A DNA stretch of 64,000 nucleotides from Paenibacillus andongensis. GTDB taxonomy: Bacteria; Bacillota; Bacilli; Paenibacillales; NBRC-103111. Below are positions 27,301 through 36,523 of the stretch, piece by piece. The DNA lies in assembly GCF_025369935.1 (NCBI RefSeq), contig NZ_CP104467.1, forward strand, positions 6,765,001-6,829,000, read 5' to 3'. The position numbers and the translations under genes were made by a program. The notes below the pieces were generated by a model that was given only the letters and a program-made list of their open reading frames with translations, searched no databases and was not told where the DNA came from. How positions within the stretch are numbered: the stretch's first letter is position 1; each line of letters begins with the position of its first letter.

Positions 27301-30300
27301 GGGTCAGGTCCGTAGATTCCCAGATCAACAGGGAAGTGCTGCCCGTTGTTTGAGCCCGGGTCCAATCCCCGTTTTTATTAATATTCAGGTCTGTTGCGAT
27401 CATGTAGAACTTATCACCATCCGGCGATCGAACAATAGAAGGATCTCTAACCCCTTTCTCACCCAAGTGAGAGGTAAACACAGGTTTGCCACTGTTCAAA
27501 TTGTTCCAGTGAAGCGGATCATTCCCATTACTTGTTGCCAGGTAGAGCTGTTCACCATCTGTCGTGCCTTCTCCGATAAAGTAGGCAAACAGATAGCCTG
27601 CATCCTCCGGCTTGGCGGGCAGCACCTTGACATGAGCCAGAAACGCCTTCGTGAGAACTTCGTCATTCAACCGGAGTGTTGCCGTCAGCTTGATTTCCAC
27701 ATCACCGCTTCCCGATGCGGGACGTTTTACCTCACCGGTCTGTGTAACAACCGTAGAATCCTCTGAGGACCATGAAATCAAAGAGCCATAGTCACCTTTT
27801 ACAGGCAAGGTCAGATTGTCGCGGACATCATTAATGTTATGCACCGTCAAGTTCTCTGCATCGTGTTTTAATTTCTCAGCATCTGCAAGCTGCTTAATGA
27901 CGGTTACAGTAAAGGTTTTGGTTGCTGTTGCATGGCCATTACTGATTGTTGCAGTCAACGTTACCGTTGCGTTACCGGCGGCCGCTGCAGGACGTGTTAC
28001 CTTACCTGTCTGACTATTGACCACAGCTTCATTGCTCGAAGTCCAGGTGATGGCACTTCCATACAAACCTCTGCTCGGGAGCGCCAAGTTGTCTTGTACA
28101 GCGCTGGTATCCCCGAGCGTCAGGTCCGTCTGATCGGTTATAAACATATCGCTCAACTTACTTCCATAGATCGCCTGAATTTCCGATGCATTCAATGCTC
28201 TTCTGTAAAGGCGGAAGTCGCTAACATTGCCTTTAAAATAGGGGTCGCCATAATTAGGCCACGGCTTACCGATAAAGTTGGCATTGGTCGGTTCCAGACT
28301 GCTCGGCTTTTTAGAAATCACATCGCTTTGTACGGCAACCCCGTCTACATACAAGGTGGCGGTATCTTTCAAGGAAGAATACGTCACCGCAACCTGCCTC
28401 CAAGAATTGACAGGAATCGAAGTGCTAGCTACACCACTCTCTCCGCTCCAATTCGTAGGCGTGATCGTGTATCTGAACTTGCCGCTCAGAGTCGGCGCGA
28501 AGAAGATATATCCATTGTTCGTGTTGCCGAATGTCGCCAACCATTGCGGCGCTGTTGCCGTTGCATCCATCTTCATGAAGGACGATATCGTTAAATCGTC
28601 AACCCCTTGAAGAAGGTTATTTGGCATTTGTACATATGCGCCATTGTAACCACCACTTAATTGAAGGGAGCTGCCTCCAATTCCTTGTCCCCAGGTTGCT
28701 CCGTTTTTAAGTACGCCGTCATTCCCATTCCCCGATGAGTCTATTGCAGAAGTACCACTGGTTTCATCCAGTTTGTACCAAAGTAACATTTCATTCTGTA
28801 CCGTTACAGTAACTGGGTATGTCACACCTTTGTAAGTAACCGTAATAACTGCGGTCCCTTTATGGATCCCGGTCACCCTTCCAGAACCGTCTACTTCGGC
28901 AACATTCGAATCCGAGGATTCAAACGTTGCTGAACCCGTAACATCTTCCACGGATCCGTTCGGATGAGTTACAGTGACCTTCGTACTGTGTGTTTGGTTG
29001 AAAAATAACACATAAGCGCTGGAATCCAGCCCGACCACATCTCCCGCTTTCAAAACGGTTACCGAAATGGTCTTAGTGTCCGCCGCAGACCCTTTACTGA
29101 TACTCGCTGTTAAATGAACGGTCGTATCTGCGTCTACCGGCCTGGTCACTTTGCCATCAATGGCTATCAGATCCGTACGACCGGAGCTCCATGTTATATT
29201 CACACCGGCTGCATAAGCAGTCGGAAGTGTCAAGTTGCTGACCACTGCCGAAGTATCGCCAAGATTCAACCCCTCTTTAACCGCTTGAACAGCCTCGCTG
29301 TCGGTCAGAGACTCGATCCAGACATTCTTGATTTCATCGGCAGATAAGGCACGGTTATATAAGCGGAAATCGGAGATCTGCCCTTTCAAATAGTGATCTG
29401 CAGGATAAGCAGGCTTGCCGATATAGTTGGCTATCGTCGCCTCCATATCCTTGGGAGACAGCGATACGTTCGCTCTTTCAGCAATCTTGTTCCCATCCTC
29501 ATAGAAGGTCATGGTTGTGCCGGATAAGGTCACAGCAACATTTTTCCACACACCCTTTGAAATAGATGAACCCTTCGATACGTTTTGTTCCGCAGACCAT
29601 CTGTCATTCGTGATGCTGACACGGGAATTGCCGCCTCCATCGGTCAGCATGCCAAAATATTTCGTACCGGGACCCGAAGCAGGGTCATCTGCTGAACCAA
29701 ACGTAAAGATCCAGTAAGGATTGCTGATTGTTGGATCGATAAACACGTTCGTTGCCACGGTGATATCCGTTATATCAGATAGAATGCCATTTGGCAGCTG
29801 TACGAAGCCGCCCGTTCCGTTCAGCGTGACAGCACCACTGCCATTTTTCGCTGTTCCCCATGAGGCGCCTTCACTCAGTGTACCGGTATGACCGTTTCCG
29901 GTAGAATCGCCCACCGTAGTCCCGCTGCCCTCATTGAATTTGTACCAAAGCTTCGGACTTGTACCCACCGGAGGCGGAAGTGGTTTCACATAACGTACAG
30001 AAATCCAACCCACAGCGGGCTTGTCGGAGCCTGCCTTAACCAGTTTTACCTCAAGCTGGTCCGTGTCCACGTCTACAGTAAATTCCTTGATCTCCCGCTT
30101 GTCGCCAACTACATAATTTTGAAGTTTGAGGTCGTTTTGAACATAGATGTCCATCAATCGGGATGACGAGTTCCAAGGGTCGTCAAAACCCATTTGTACG
30201 GTATAAGTTCCGTGGGGAACTTCAAATTTATAACCGATTCCCTTCCCGTTATCATTTCCGTCATATTGGCGAATCGACAGATACGGGTCAGTTTCATCGC

Positions 30301-33300
30301 TCTTGGCCCACGTTTTTCCATCATCTGCAACATATCCCCAGGTTTTTCCGGCGATAGGGTCCACGCCAAAAATCTGATCGGGAACCGATTGTTTCACGCC
30401 GAGTGTAACTCCGTTTTGCACGGTCGTTGCCCCTGCATCAACAAAATAATAAAGATTAGGGTCCGCAGGCCCCACAGGAGTCGATGTTTGCACAGTGGAT
30501 ATGGCGCTGGACAAGTCCCCTCTAACGGTTGCCAACGCAAAATAATAGGGTGTGCCGTTCGTCAGGTTCTGGGCGGTATAATAGTTGACATTTCCCGGGA
30601 CCGAAACATGATGGGAAAGGCTCCCTTGATCCGTGCCATAAGCAATGTCGTAAGAAGCATTAACAGTCTCATCAAAATACAGAGTAACCTTGGAATCCCC
30701 TTCAGCTACACGTTTGATAGCTGGTTGAACAGGAATGCCGTTATCATGCTGAACCGTGAGCCAACTGATTAGCGGCTTACTGTTGCCTTGCTTCGTGACC
30801 TTTACGTCAAGCTCTCCATCCGTAACGGAAATGCCTACTATCCGCTTCACGTCTTGGCCCGATCCAATCAAGTAGTTGGTAAGGACTTTCTGTCCCTCTA
30901 CTTCAAGATCCATGACCCGGTCGGAACTATTCCATGGATCATCGAAACCCAGATCCAGATTATATAGACCGCTCGGCACTTCAAATCGATAGCTTAGGCC
31001 TTTACCATTTGTATTGCCATCGTACTGGCGAACGCTATTCCAGCGCTCCTCATTTTGGTTTGCCCAAGTTTGAGAATCATCGGCATCATAACCCCATTTG
31101 TATCCTGTGACAGGATCTTCCTGATAGGCTTGATCTTCCACGCTGTTCCGAACACCAAACTCCTCGCTTGTTTCCAATTTATCAGGGCTTGAATCTCCAG
31201 CATCTACATAATAAAGCAAATCCTTCTCTACCTTGATCCAACTGAGCATAGGCTTGGAGTTGGCCTTCTTGAGAACCTTCACTTCAAGCTGACCATTCGA
31301 CACATTGATGGAGTCAAACTGCTTTACTTCCTGGCTATTGCCAATGACATAATCCGTTAACTTCGTTGTCCCATTAATAGTCAGATCCATCTTGCGGTTG
31401 CTATCATGCCATGGATCGAAAAATCCGACCGTAACTCGATAGGCCCCGTTGGGAAGATTGAATTTATAGGCAAGTCCGTTATTCAAGTCGTTCCCGTCAT
31501 ATTGCCGAATGGTCTCGAAATTGCCGCTGGCGTCAGTCCGGGCCCAAGTGGCATCACCGTCAGCTATATAGCCCCACGTATTCCCAGTAACCGGATCCAC
31601 CCCGTAGGCTTGGTCCTCCACTCCGTTCAGGGCGCCAAAAGACTCTCCGTCTTCTAAAGTTGCCGAACTTCCGTCTCCAGCATCCACATAATAAAGCAGC
31701 TGTGGTTCCAGGATATCGCGAGGTGCACCTGATTTTACAGTTGATTCAGTCTGTATGCTGCCATTCGTGGCCACAACCTTAAAATAATAAACTTGATTAT
31801 TGCTAAGTCCAGTTACCGCAGCGTTTCCTCCACTGACAGCCAATTGATTCTGCAAGTTATCGGATGTTGTGCCGTAATGTACCGTATAGGCGGTTGCCCC
31901 GTCGACTTCCGCATACTTCAGGTCAATCCGATGGTTGCCGATATGAACTGTGCTGATCTCCGGAGCTTTCATCGCACCATCTGCCCGGGTAACCTTTACA
32001 TAGCTAAACTGCGCATTACTCCAGCTATGCAGTCCCACCATACCGCTGCTGTAAGTGGAATCCAGCACATCAAAGATCAGCTCGTCATCCAGATATGCCT
32101 GAATATGCGGACCATCCAAAACAACTTTTATCTGGTACAGTTGGTTAAGCTTTGCCGAAAAGGCTTTCGAATTGGTGATATTCGCGCCATTCTTCCGTAA
32201 GAACAGGGCATCGTTCTCAAATCCGAAGGCATAGGCATGACTATAGTCCGTACCGCGGAAAACCAATCCCCAATCGGCGCCTAACTCTGAATGTTTGGCT
32301 GTAACTGAGATGGTGCCATCTATCATTTTGACGTTTTTGACGGAAAGCTCTCCTTGGTTATCTCCTCCGGATTGATGCTTGAGCAAACCATTTTCCATAT
32401 TCCATACACTGACGTCCTGATTATAGGAACTCATGGAGGAATTCTGGAAACCATCTTCCCACGTAACGGTTTCAGCTTGAGGCGTAGCTTGAACGTTGGC
32501 TGTTGGTTGCCCGATTCCCCCCACACCAACAGATGATACTCGGAAGGAATAGCTTTGGCCGTTGGTGAGATGATCAACAGTTGCATAATTCGTAGGGAGC
32601 TCCAAGATGGTTGGCGCCCCATTCTCCGTCGTCATCTCCAAAGAATACTGGGTGACACCTTGCACCTCGGGGAATTCAAGTTGAACTTTGCCGTCGCCTG
32701 GAATGGCAATCAACTTACTTGGTGGTTGTATCGTTGGAATGACCATCATTTCCGAAGACAAAGAGCTGTTGTCTACTCCGTCCTGTGCCTGGATCGCCAC
32801 GTAATAAGGACTTCCGTTGGTTAGGCCTGAAAGGGTACCTTTATATATGCCATCTTGACCGGCGATTTCAACGGTTCCGTTGTATGTACCGCTGGATGTC
32901 CCCCACTTTGCCAGATAATGCGGAACATTGGGGTCACCGGAGAATTGAATGTCCACCCCTCCATCCGTAGGATTAGCGGAAACCTGTTGTGGCGGACTCA
33001 GCTTCGGCGTCACGGATACCGTGTCCGATGGAGAACTGTCACCGTAATGGTTCACGGCTATTACTGCCATATAATAGATCGAATTATTCTCCAGACCATG
33101 GAGCGTATAGTTTGAACCCGTTACGGGACCGGCTGTCATATTCATATTGTCCGGGGATGTACCGTAGACGATCTTATAGCTTTCAGCTTTTGGAACGTCG
33201 TTTATTTTGATTTCAGCTGCGTTATTCAAGGACTTGACCGAATCAACAGTCGGTTTTTCCGGTGCTTGATTATCCGCCGCATAGCTGCCGTCCAACGTAA

Positions 33301-34915
33301 CAATAGACCTTGCAGGAATGGTATATTGGAAAGCACCGTTTGCATCGGCCGTTACCATGTCATGCCGAGCCAAACTTTCATTTGCGTTTGTCACATAAGG
33401 TGTAAGATGATATACTTTTTTTCCTTCCGGCAACTGATTCAGTTGAACGGTAACCGGCTTGTCCTCATTGGTGTAGTTCACAAAGACGGAAGTCAGTTTA
33501 TTATTGCCCTCATGCAAATAAGACGACCCCATCAGCCCCTTGGGATCATTCTCCGCCAATCCGGTCATGGCTATCCGCTTAGCGCCCGGACGAATAAACT
33601 TACTATAGTTCCCGAGCGCCCATAACATTTTGGAAGTATAAATGGATTGCTCGTCTCCCGGCATACCATAATCCGTATAGATCAGACCATCTTTATAATC
33701 TCCTTTGGATACAGCCGTCCACCATTGCCAAGCGGATGCATTCGCAACAGATAGATCATAATGAATCGTACGCGCTATCAAAAGTGCAGGATCAATGCCC
33801 AGGTCCCTTCCGTTCCCCTGCATTTCCCCGACATCGCCCAAAATGCAATATTCACTCATCCAATTGGAGGAACCTGGCAAGGTGCTTTGAAGATTCTCCC
33901 ACAGCAGCTTCCGCAATTCCCCTAAGCGGTCCCCATTCCGATCCGAAACGGTATCCGACCAATAGGAATGGGAAGCGATCTTGTTACTGATTTTGGAAGC
34001 TATTTCAGGGTTACCCAAAAGGTCCTTTATATATTCCCGGTACTTGCCTACATTTAATTTATTGCTTCCTCCCTGATATTGCAGTTTGTTATCGTTAGGG
34101 TTTTGGGAGGTAGCCATAAATTGCGCATATTTCGCATCATCAAGCAGAGATAGGATTTCGACGCCGTCCGGAGCACTTATTTTCGTCGTAATATTCTTAT
34201 TCTGGAGCTCCGCATAGAGGCTATTTATAACATTAATGATATCCGTGTTGTTATAGCGGTTCGCCTCTTGACCGGCTCCATTCCAATCCCAAGTAGGTTC
34301 GTTTATGGGGCTAACATAATTAAAATGAATACCTGATTTGTCGAAATGATCCATAACATCCGCCAAAAACCCGGCAAACTTGCCCTCATAACCCGATTTA
34401 AGATTGGTAGAGCCTACTGAAGCATCCGGCTGTGCATGTCCGTTCTTGGTCATCCATACTGGCGGGCTGTTCACAAATCCAATTAGATCTTTAACACCTC
34501 TATCATTTGCAGCTTTCAAAAACCATTGCTGCCCCGCTTGCTTCGACCAATCATAAGCACTATTCTCATCTTTCTTAAAACTTTCCGCCCTTCTCCAAGG
34601 GATCGTAATGATACTTTCATCCGTAACGCTGGAACCAGCTCCAATGTTAAATCGCCAACTTGATAAGCCGATTCCCTTGTCCTGTGAAAATAATAAATCG
34701 GCAATCCTCTCTTTATTGCTTTCAGACCATTCCTTTCCAATCGGATCCATAGACCACGCGTCTGAAGCGCCAAAGTTATCAATAGTTTGAAAAGTTGAAC
34801 TTGCATTGATGTTCACTAAAGTCCTGTTAACATCGGCAGCGTGCGTTACTGTCGATGCAATAGGACTGACCGCTACCAGAACGGAAGTGATCATTGACAG
34901 GGTGCGTTTTAACAT
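24314..34915 (-). CDS. Giant secreted multidomain hydrolase, GH30 + GH43 with SLH anchor
   Basis: 3533 residues. Domains by approximate residue: signal peptide 1-27; GH30 catalytic 28-545, with acid/base Glu in SPINEPTWDW and nucleophile Glu in WMSEYCILG; FN3 at 546-640, 641-730 and 731-815; LamG/DUF1080-like 816-980; FN3 982-1067; malectin-like 1068-1234; malectin-like 1235-1393; FN3 1394-1482; malectin-like 1483-1648; LamG-like 1650-1865; Ig-like 1866-2042; LamG-like 2043-2255; Ig-like 2256-2440; GH43 2440-2745 with RDPSIV, DTTMIENNG and AGEGPLVF; four Big_2 Ig domains to 3145; a beta region; three SLH motifs 3355-3533. The GH30 opening (IDNFGASDAWSMDPIG) resembles bacterial endo-beta-1,6-galactanases, so type II arabinogalactan is the favoured substrate. 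The SLH motifs tether it to the cell wall. Start ATG follows AAGGAGG. A perfect cre box lies upstream. Confidence 0.9.
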   Translation of the reverse strand: MLKRTLSMITSVLVAVSPIASTVTHAADVNRTLVNINASSTFQTIDNFGASDAWSMDPIGKEWSESNKERIADLLFSQDKGIGLSSWRFNIGAGSSVTDESIITIPWRRAESFKKDENSAYDWSKQAGQQWFLKAANDRGVKDLIGFVNSPPVWMTKNGHAQPDASVGSTNLKSGYEGKFAGFLADVMDHFDKSGIHFNYVSPINEPTWDWNGAGQEANRYNNTDIINVINSLYAELQNKNITTKISAPDGVEILSLLDDAKYAQFMATSQNPNDNKLQYQGGSNKLNVGKYREYIKDLLGNPEIASKISNKIASHSYWSDTVSDRNGDRLGELRKLLWENLQSTLPGSSNWMSEYCILGDVGEMQGNGRDLGIDPALLIARTIHYDLSVANASAWQWWTAVSKGDYKDGLIYTDYGMPGDEQSIYTSKMLWALGNYSKFIRPGAKRIAMTGLAENDPKGLMGSSYLHEGNNKLTSVFVNYTNEDKPVTVQLNQLPEGKKVYHLTPYVTNANESLARHDMVTADANGAFQYTIPARSIVTLDGSYAADNQAPEKPTVDSVKSLNNAAEIKINDVPKAESYKIVYGTSPDNMNMTAGPVTGSNYTLHGLENNSIYYMAVIAVNHYGDSSPSDTVSVTPKLSPPQQVSANPTDGGVDIQFSGDPNVPHYLAKWGTSSGTYNGTVEIAGQDGIYKGTLSGLTNGSPYYVAIQAQDGVDNSSLSSEMMVIPTIQPPSKLIAIPGDGKVQLEFPEVQGVTQYSLEMTTENGAPTILELPTNYATVDHLTNGQSYSFRVSSVGVGGIGQPTANVQATPQAETVTWEDGFQNSSMSSYNQDVSVWNMENGLLKHQSGGDNQGELSVKNVKMIDGTISVTAKHSELGADWGLVFRGTDYSHAYAFGFENDALFLRKNGANITNSKAFSAKLNQLYQIKVVLDGPHIQAYLDDELIFDVLDSTYSSGMVGLHSWSNAQFSYVKVTRADGAMKAPEISTVHIGNHRIDLKYAEVDGATAYTVHYGTTSDNLQNQLAVSGGNAAVTGLSNNQVYYFKVVATNGSIQTESTVKSGAPRDILEPQLLYYVDAGDGSSATLEDGESFGALNGVEDQAYGVDPVTGNTWGYIADGDATWARTDASGNFETIRQYDGNDLNNGLAYKFNLPNGAYRVTVGFFDPWHDSNRKMDLTINGTTKLTDYVIGNSQEVKQFDSINVSNGQLEVKVLKKANSKPMLSWIKVEKDLLYYVDAGDSSPDKLETSEEFGVRNSVEDQAYQEDPVTGYKWGYDADDSQTWANQNEERWNSVRQYDGNTNGKGLSYRFEVPSGLYNLDLGFDDPWNSSDRVMDLEVEGQKVLTNYLIGSGQDVKRIVGISVTDGELDVKVTKQGNSKPLISWLTVQHDNGIPVQPAIKRVAEGDSKVTLYFDETVNASYDIAYGTDQGSLSHHVSVPGNVNYYTAQNLTNGTPYYFALATVRGDLSSAISTVQTSTPVGPADPNLYYFVDAGATTVQNGVTLGVKQSVPDQIFGVDPIAGKTWGYVADDGKTWAKSDETDPYLSIRQYDGNDNGKGIGYKFEVPHGTYTVQMGFDDPWNSSSRLMDIYVQNDLKLQNYVVGDKREIKEFTVDVDTDQLEVKLVKAGSDKPAVGWISVRYVKPLPPPVGTSPKLWYKFNEGSGTTVGDSTGNGHTGTLSEGASWGTAKNGSGAVTLNGTGGFVQLPNGILSDITDITVATNVFIDPTISNPYWIFTFGSADDPASGPGTKYFGMLTDGGGNSRVSITNDRWSAEQNVSKGSSISKGVWKNVAVTLSGTTMTFYEDGNKIAERANVSLSPKDMEATIANYIGKPAYPADHYLKGQISDFRLYNRALSADEIKNVWIESLTDSEAVQAVKEGLNLGDTSAVVSNLTLPTAYAAGVNITWSSGRTDLIAIDGKVTRPVDADTTVHLTASISKGSAADTKTISVTVLKAGDVVGLDSSAYVLFFNQTHSTKVTVTHPNGSVEDVTGSATFESSDSNVAEVDGSGRVTGIHKGTAVITVTYKGVTYPVTVTVQNEMLLWYKLDETSGTSAIDSSGNGNDGVLKNGATWGQGIGGSSLQLSGGYNGAYVQMPNNLLQGVDDLTISSFMKMDATATAPQWLATFGNTNNGYIFFAPTLSGKFRYTITPTNWSGESGVASTSIPVNSWRQVAVTYSSLKDTATLYVDGVAVQSDVISKKPSSLEPTNANFIGKPWPNYGDPYFKGNVSDFRLYRRALNASEIQAIYGSKLSDMFITDQTDLTLGDTSAVQDNLALPSRGLYGSAITWTSSNEAVVNSQTGKVTRPAAAAGNATVTLTATISNGHATATKTFTVTVIKQLADAEKLKHDAENLTVHNINDVRDNLTLPVKGDYGSLISWSSEDSTVVTQTGEVKRPASGSGDVEIKLTATLRLNDEVLTKAFLAHVKVLPAKPEDAGYLFAYFIGEGTTDGEQLYLATSNGNDPLHWNNLNSGKPVFTSHLGEKGVRDPSIVRSPDGDKFYMIATDLNINKNGDWTRAQTTGSTSLLIWESTDLTHWSNQRLVKVSSDLAGNTWAPEAFYDKTTGEYVVFWASKIYSDATKSGSPNERIMYAKTRDFYTFTEAQEYYNPGYSVIDTTMIENNGKIYRFTKDERDYNATTAPNGKMVFEESGNAIFGNFTMIKEGIGKGSIPAGEGPLVFKANGENKWYLFIDYFSGGGYKPFYTTDLDSGIWTPVSSGYSLPTPTPRHGTVLPITAEELARINGTLPIEVTPAVGEVANVMLDQQALALKPGQTAGLIATVVPDLAGNKTVLWSSSNESVAIVSSTGIVTAIGNGAATITATTVDGGRIAMAQITVQQASAVPVSGVSLNIAAAPLQVGGTMLLEATVMPGNATNKKVSFTSSDSNVATVTNAVYNAGTGTTSVIVTGVSTGTALIRATTEDGSYTATSTITVELPIEAGIAVTGVSLNQTSASLRVGGTTLLEAVITPNNATNKTVRFTSSAPGVATVTNAVYSAATGITSVIVTGISGGTATITAKTADGDYTATSLITVEQPTITVTGVTLDKTAATLEVRGTVLLKANVRPDNATNKTVSFTSSDSNVATVTNAVYNAATGTTSVTVTGVSSGTATITAKTDDGKLTAALTVTVTSTSYPPEPLDTHKEPEAPVSNIPGMVKIKTPVVETGTAKVTVDVLALNKAFKESEVALIEVPKTAEVNLYAVNLPASVLTANDGKKVVVSTEIGTVAVPSNMLATSAGVSSADVTLSIGKADTSSLDAETKASIGSKPVIELNLKVNGSTVAWSNPDAPVLVSIPYTPSIEELANPEHITVWYVDGNGGITAVPTGKYDSTTGKVTFMTTHFSKYAVAYVLKSFRDLAEYSWAKNAIEVMVSKGVIQGTSNDIFKPGEDITRADFVQLLVHTLGLTAKTDDQFADISSDAYYAEAVAIARKLGITNGVRGNEFSPNSKITRQDIMVLIERALKEAKKEIAAGSEDNLSGFADRSEIASYAKQSVSTLIRNGIINGDGSGINPLGNATRAETAVLMYRIYNK

Positions 34916-35001
34916 CTTTAGCCTCCTTCAAATCTCTTTATAGCTTCGTTATGAAACCCATTTCATTGGTTCTTGATTTCTGATTATTAGCCAATATGAA
35001 T

Positions 35002-35029
35002 AGTATAAAATTGGATGAAATCGCTTTCA
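35002..35029 (-). promoter_or_regulatory. Promoter with perfect cre box for the giant hydrolase gene
   Basis: TGAAATCGCTTTCA (35016-35029) fits the cre consensus TGWAANCGNTNWCA at every fixed position on both strands. On the minus strand a TATACT -10 candidate lies at 35007-35002, so the cre box would cover the -35/spacer region. That predicts CcpA repression of the hydrolase by preferred sugars. The -35 hexamer is poor. Confidence 0.7.
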
Positions 35030-35087
35030 TTAAAATAAATATCCAAATTTATAACAAAACTTTGCTTTTTACGAACTGCAACCAAAT

Positions 35088-35127
35088 AAAAAAGCCGTGA
35101 ATATTAACTGAATTCACAGCTTTTTTC
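35088..35127 (-). terminator. Terminator of the ABC exporter operon
   Basis: AAAAAAGCCGTGAAT pairs with ATTCACAGCTTTTTT around a short loop, symmetrical enough to act on both strands. It lies about 110 bases beyond the ABC permease stop codon. Confidence 0.85.
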
Positions 35128-35236
35128 CTTCAATATTTCACTGATTTCTTATACATTTCACAAAGACTACCGACATTCTGCTTCATAATCCCCTCACAAT
35201 CAGGTTCTGATGCAAGTGTTGTTACTGTAAGAACAG

Positions 35237-36523
35237 CTACACCCGATAAGCCCGCATCGCCTTTCGCAGCTCACGCCAGGAGGGACGCTTGCCATACATC
35301 AAAACACCTGTACGATAGATCTTAGCAGCAAGCCAAGCCATAGCACCGATTGATCCCAATTGAATGGCTATGGAGAGCCATATCTGCCAGATAGGCGGAC
35401 TACTCATTCCGATACGCAGGAACATGATAAGCGGTGAAAAGAACGGTACGAACGACATCGTAACAACGAATCCGGCATTCGGGTTATTCAGTCCGAACAT
35501 GGCGATCATGAAGGCTGCCACGATGAGCAGGGTGACTGGCATAATAGCCTGACCCACCTCTTCTGTACGGCTCACAAGCGAACCTACAGCCGCAAAAACC
35601 GTTGCATAGATGAAGAACCCTAGGAGATAGAAGATTAAGAAATAAACGATCAATGATATTTGTAGATCGGACCAGTTAAGGTGCAGCTCCGAAATTAGTT
35701 TGCTGCTGCCAGATAAGCTTAAATTGATTGCGCCCACCACAATCATCAGCGCTATTTGCGATAGAGCGAGCAGGCAGATTCCGATGATTTTGCCAAACAT
35801 CTGCTTGAGCGGCGATACACTAGTGATAAGCAGCTCCATCACACGAGAGCTTTTCTCCGATGTAATTTCCATCGCAACCATGTTGCCAAAACCGATTACC
35901 CCCATGTAAAGCATGAATAGCATGACATACACAAGTGCATAGGACATCACCATTTGTGATTCCGTTTTACCAGACGAAGCCTTGTCATTGGTTGAAATTT
36001 GCACCGTCTCTAAGGAAACAGGCGCTTGAATATTGGCCTTTTGTTCGGCTGCTAGACCTGCTCCCTGCAGGGCCGCGTCTGTTTTAATAAGCTGAAGAGC
36101 GGTCTGAAGCTTGCCTTTTAACGAAAATTCCATCGTTCCTTCGGATTTATACACCATTTTCGGAAAACCGGCTGTAACGGCATCTGTAAATTCCAAATAG
36201 CCCTTGATCTTTTTATCAGCGATCTGCTGCTTACCTAAGGCTTCATTCGCTGCCGTACTCCCCGCATCCCGAAGTGGAATAATGACAATATCCGGATTGG
36301 GTTGATTATTATAAAATGCTGCTAGCTTACCGGCAAGCTCCGTTTGTTTGCCCTCGAAGACTCCAATTTTCGTTGCTTCATGGGAGGAAAGTTTATCAAT
36401 GATTGCAGGCAAATGAATCATAATGGATAATAGCAAAATCAGAATCACACTCATCACACGAAACGATTTGGACCGAAAACGGGTCATGAAAGTGAATTGA
36501 ATAACGGTCATGATTCTATTCAT
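35237..36523 (-). CDS. ABC-2 type exporter permease, NatB-like
   Basis: 428 residues. One membrane helix near residue 25 is followed by a large extracytoplasmic part (about 45-195), then six C-terminal helices containing GFGNMVAMEITSEKSSRVME and YLLGFFIYATVFAAVGSLVSRTEE, the ABC-2 signature of NatB-like permeases. Start ATG 36523 overlaps the ATPase stop by a few bases and follows GGGGAG; a longer reading adds 11 residues into the ATPase gene. It works with the adjacent ATPase. The substrate is unknown: Na+ for B. subtilis NatAB, peptides or antibiotics for other members. Confidence 0.9.
   Translation of the reverse strand: MNRIMTVIQFTFMTRFRSKSFRVMSVILILLLSIMIHLPAIIDKLSSHEATKIGVFEGKQTELAGKLAAFYNNQPNPDIVIIPLRDAGSTAANEALGKQQIADKKIKGYLEFTDAVTAGFPKMVYKSEGTMEFSLKGKLQTALQLIKTDAALQGAGLAAEQKANIQAPVSLETVQISTNDKASSGKTESQMVMSYALVYVMLFMLYMGVIGFGNMVAMEITSEKSSRVMELLITSVSPLKQMFGKIIGICLLALSQIALMIVVGAINLSLSGSSKLISELHLNWSDLQISLIVYFLIFYLLGFFIYATVFAAVGSLVSRTEEVGQAIMPVTLLIVAAFMIAMFGLNNPNAGFVVTMSFVPFFSPLIMFLRIGMSSPPIWQIWLSIAIQLGSIGAMAWLAAKIYRTGVLMYGKRPSWRELRKAMRAYRV

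Noticed and set aside
27095-32200. Many plus-strand open frames of 60-220 codons inside the giant hydrolase gene
   Set aside because: They are antisense shadows of a highly repetitive, strongly coding minus-strand gene, have no ribosome sites and resemble no family.
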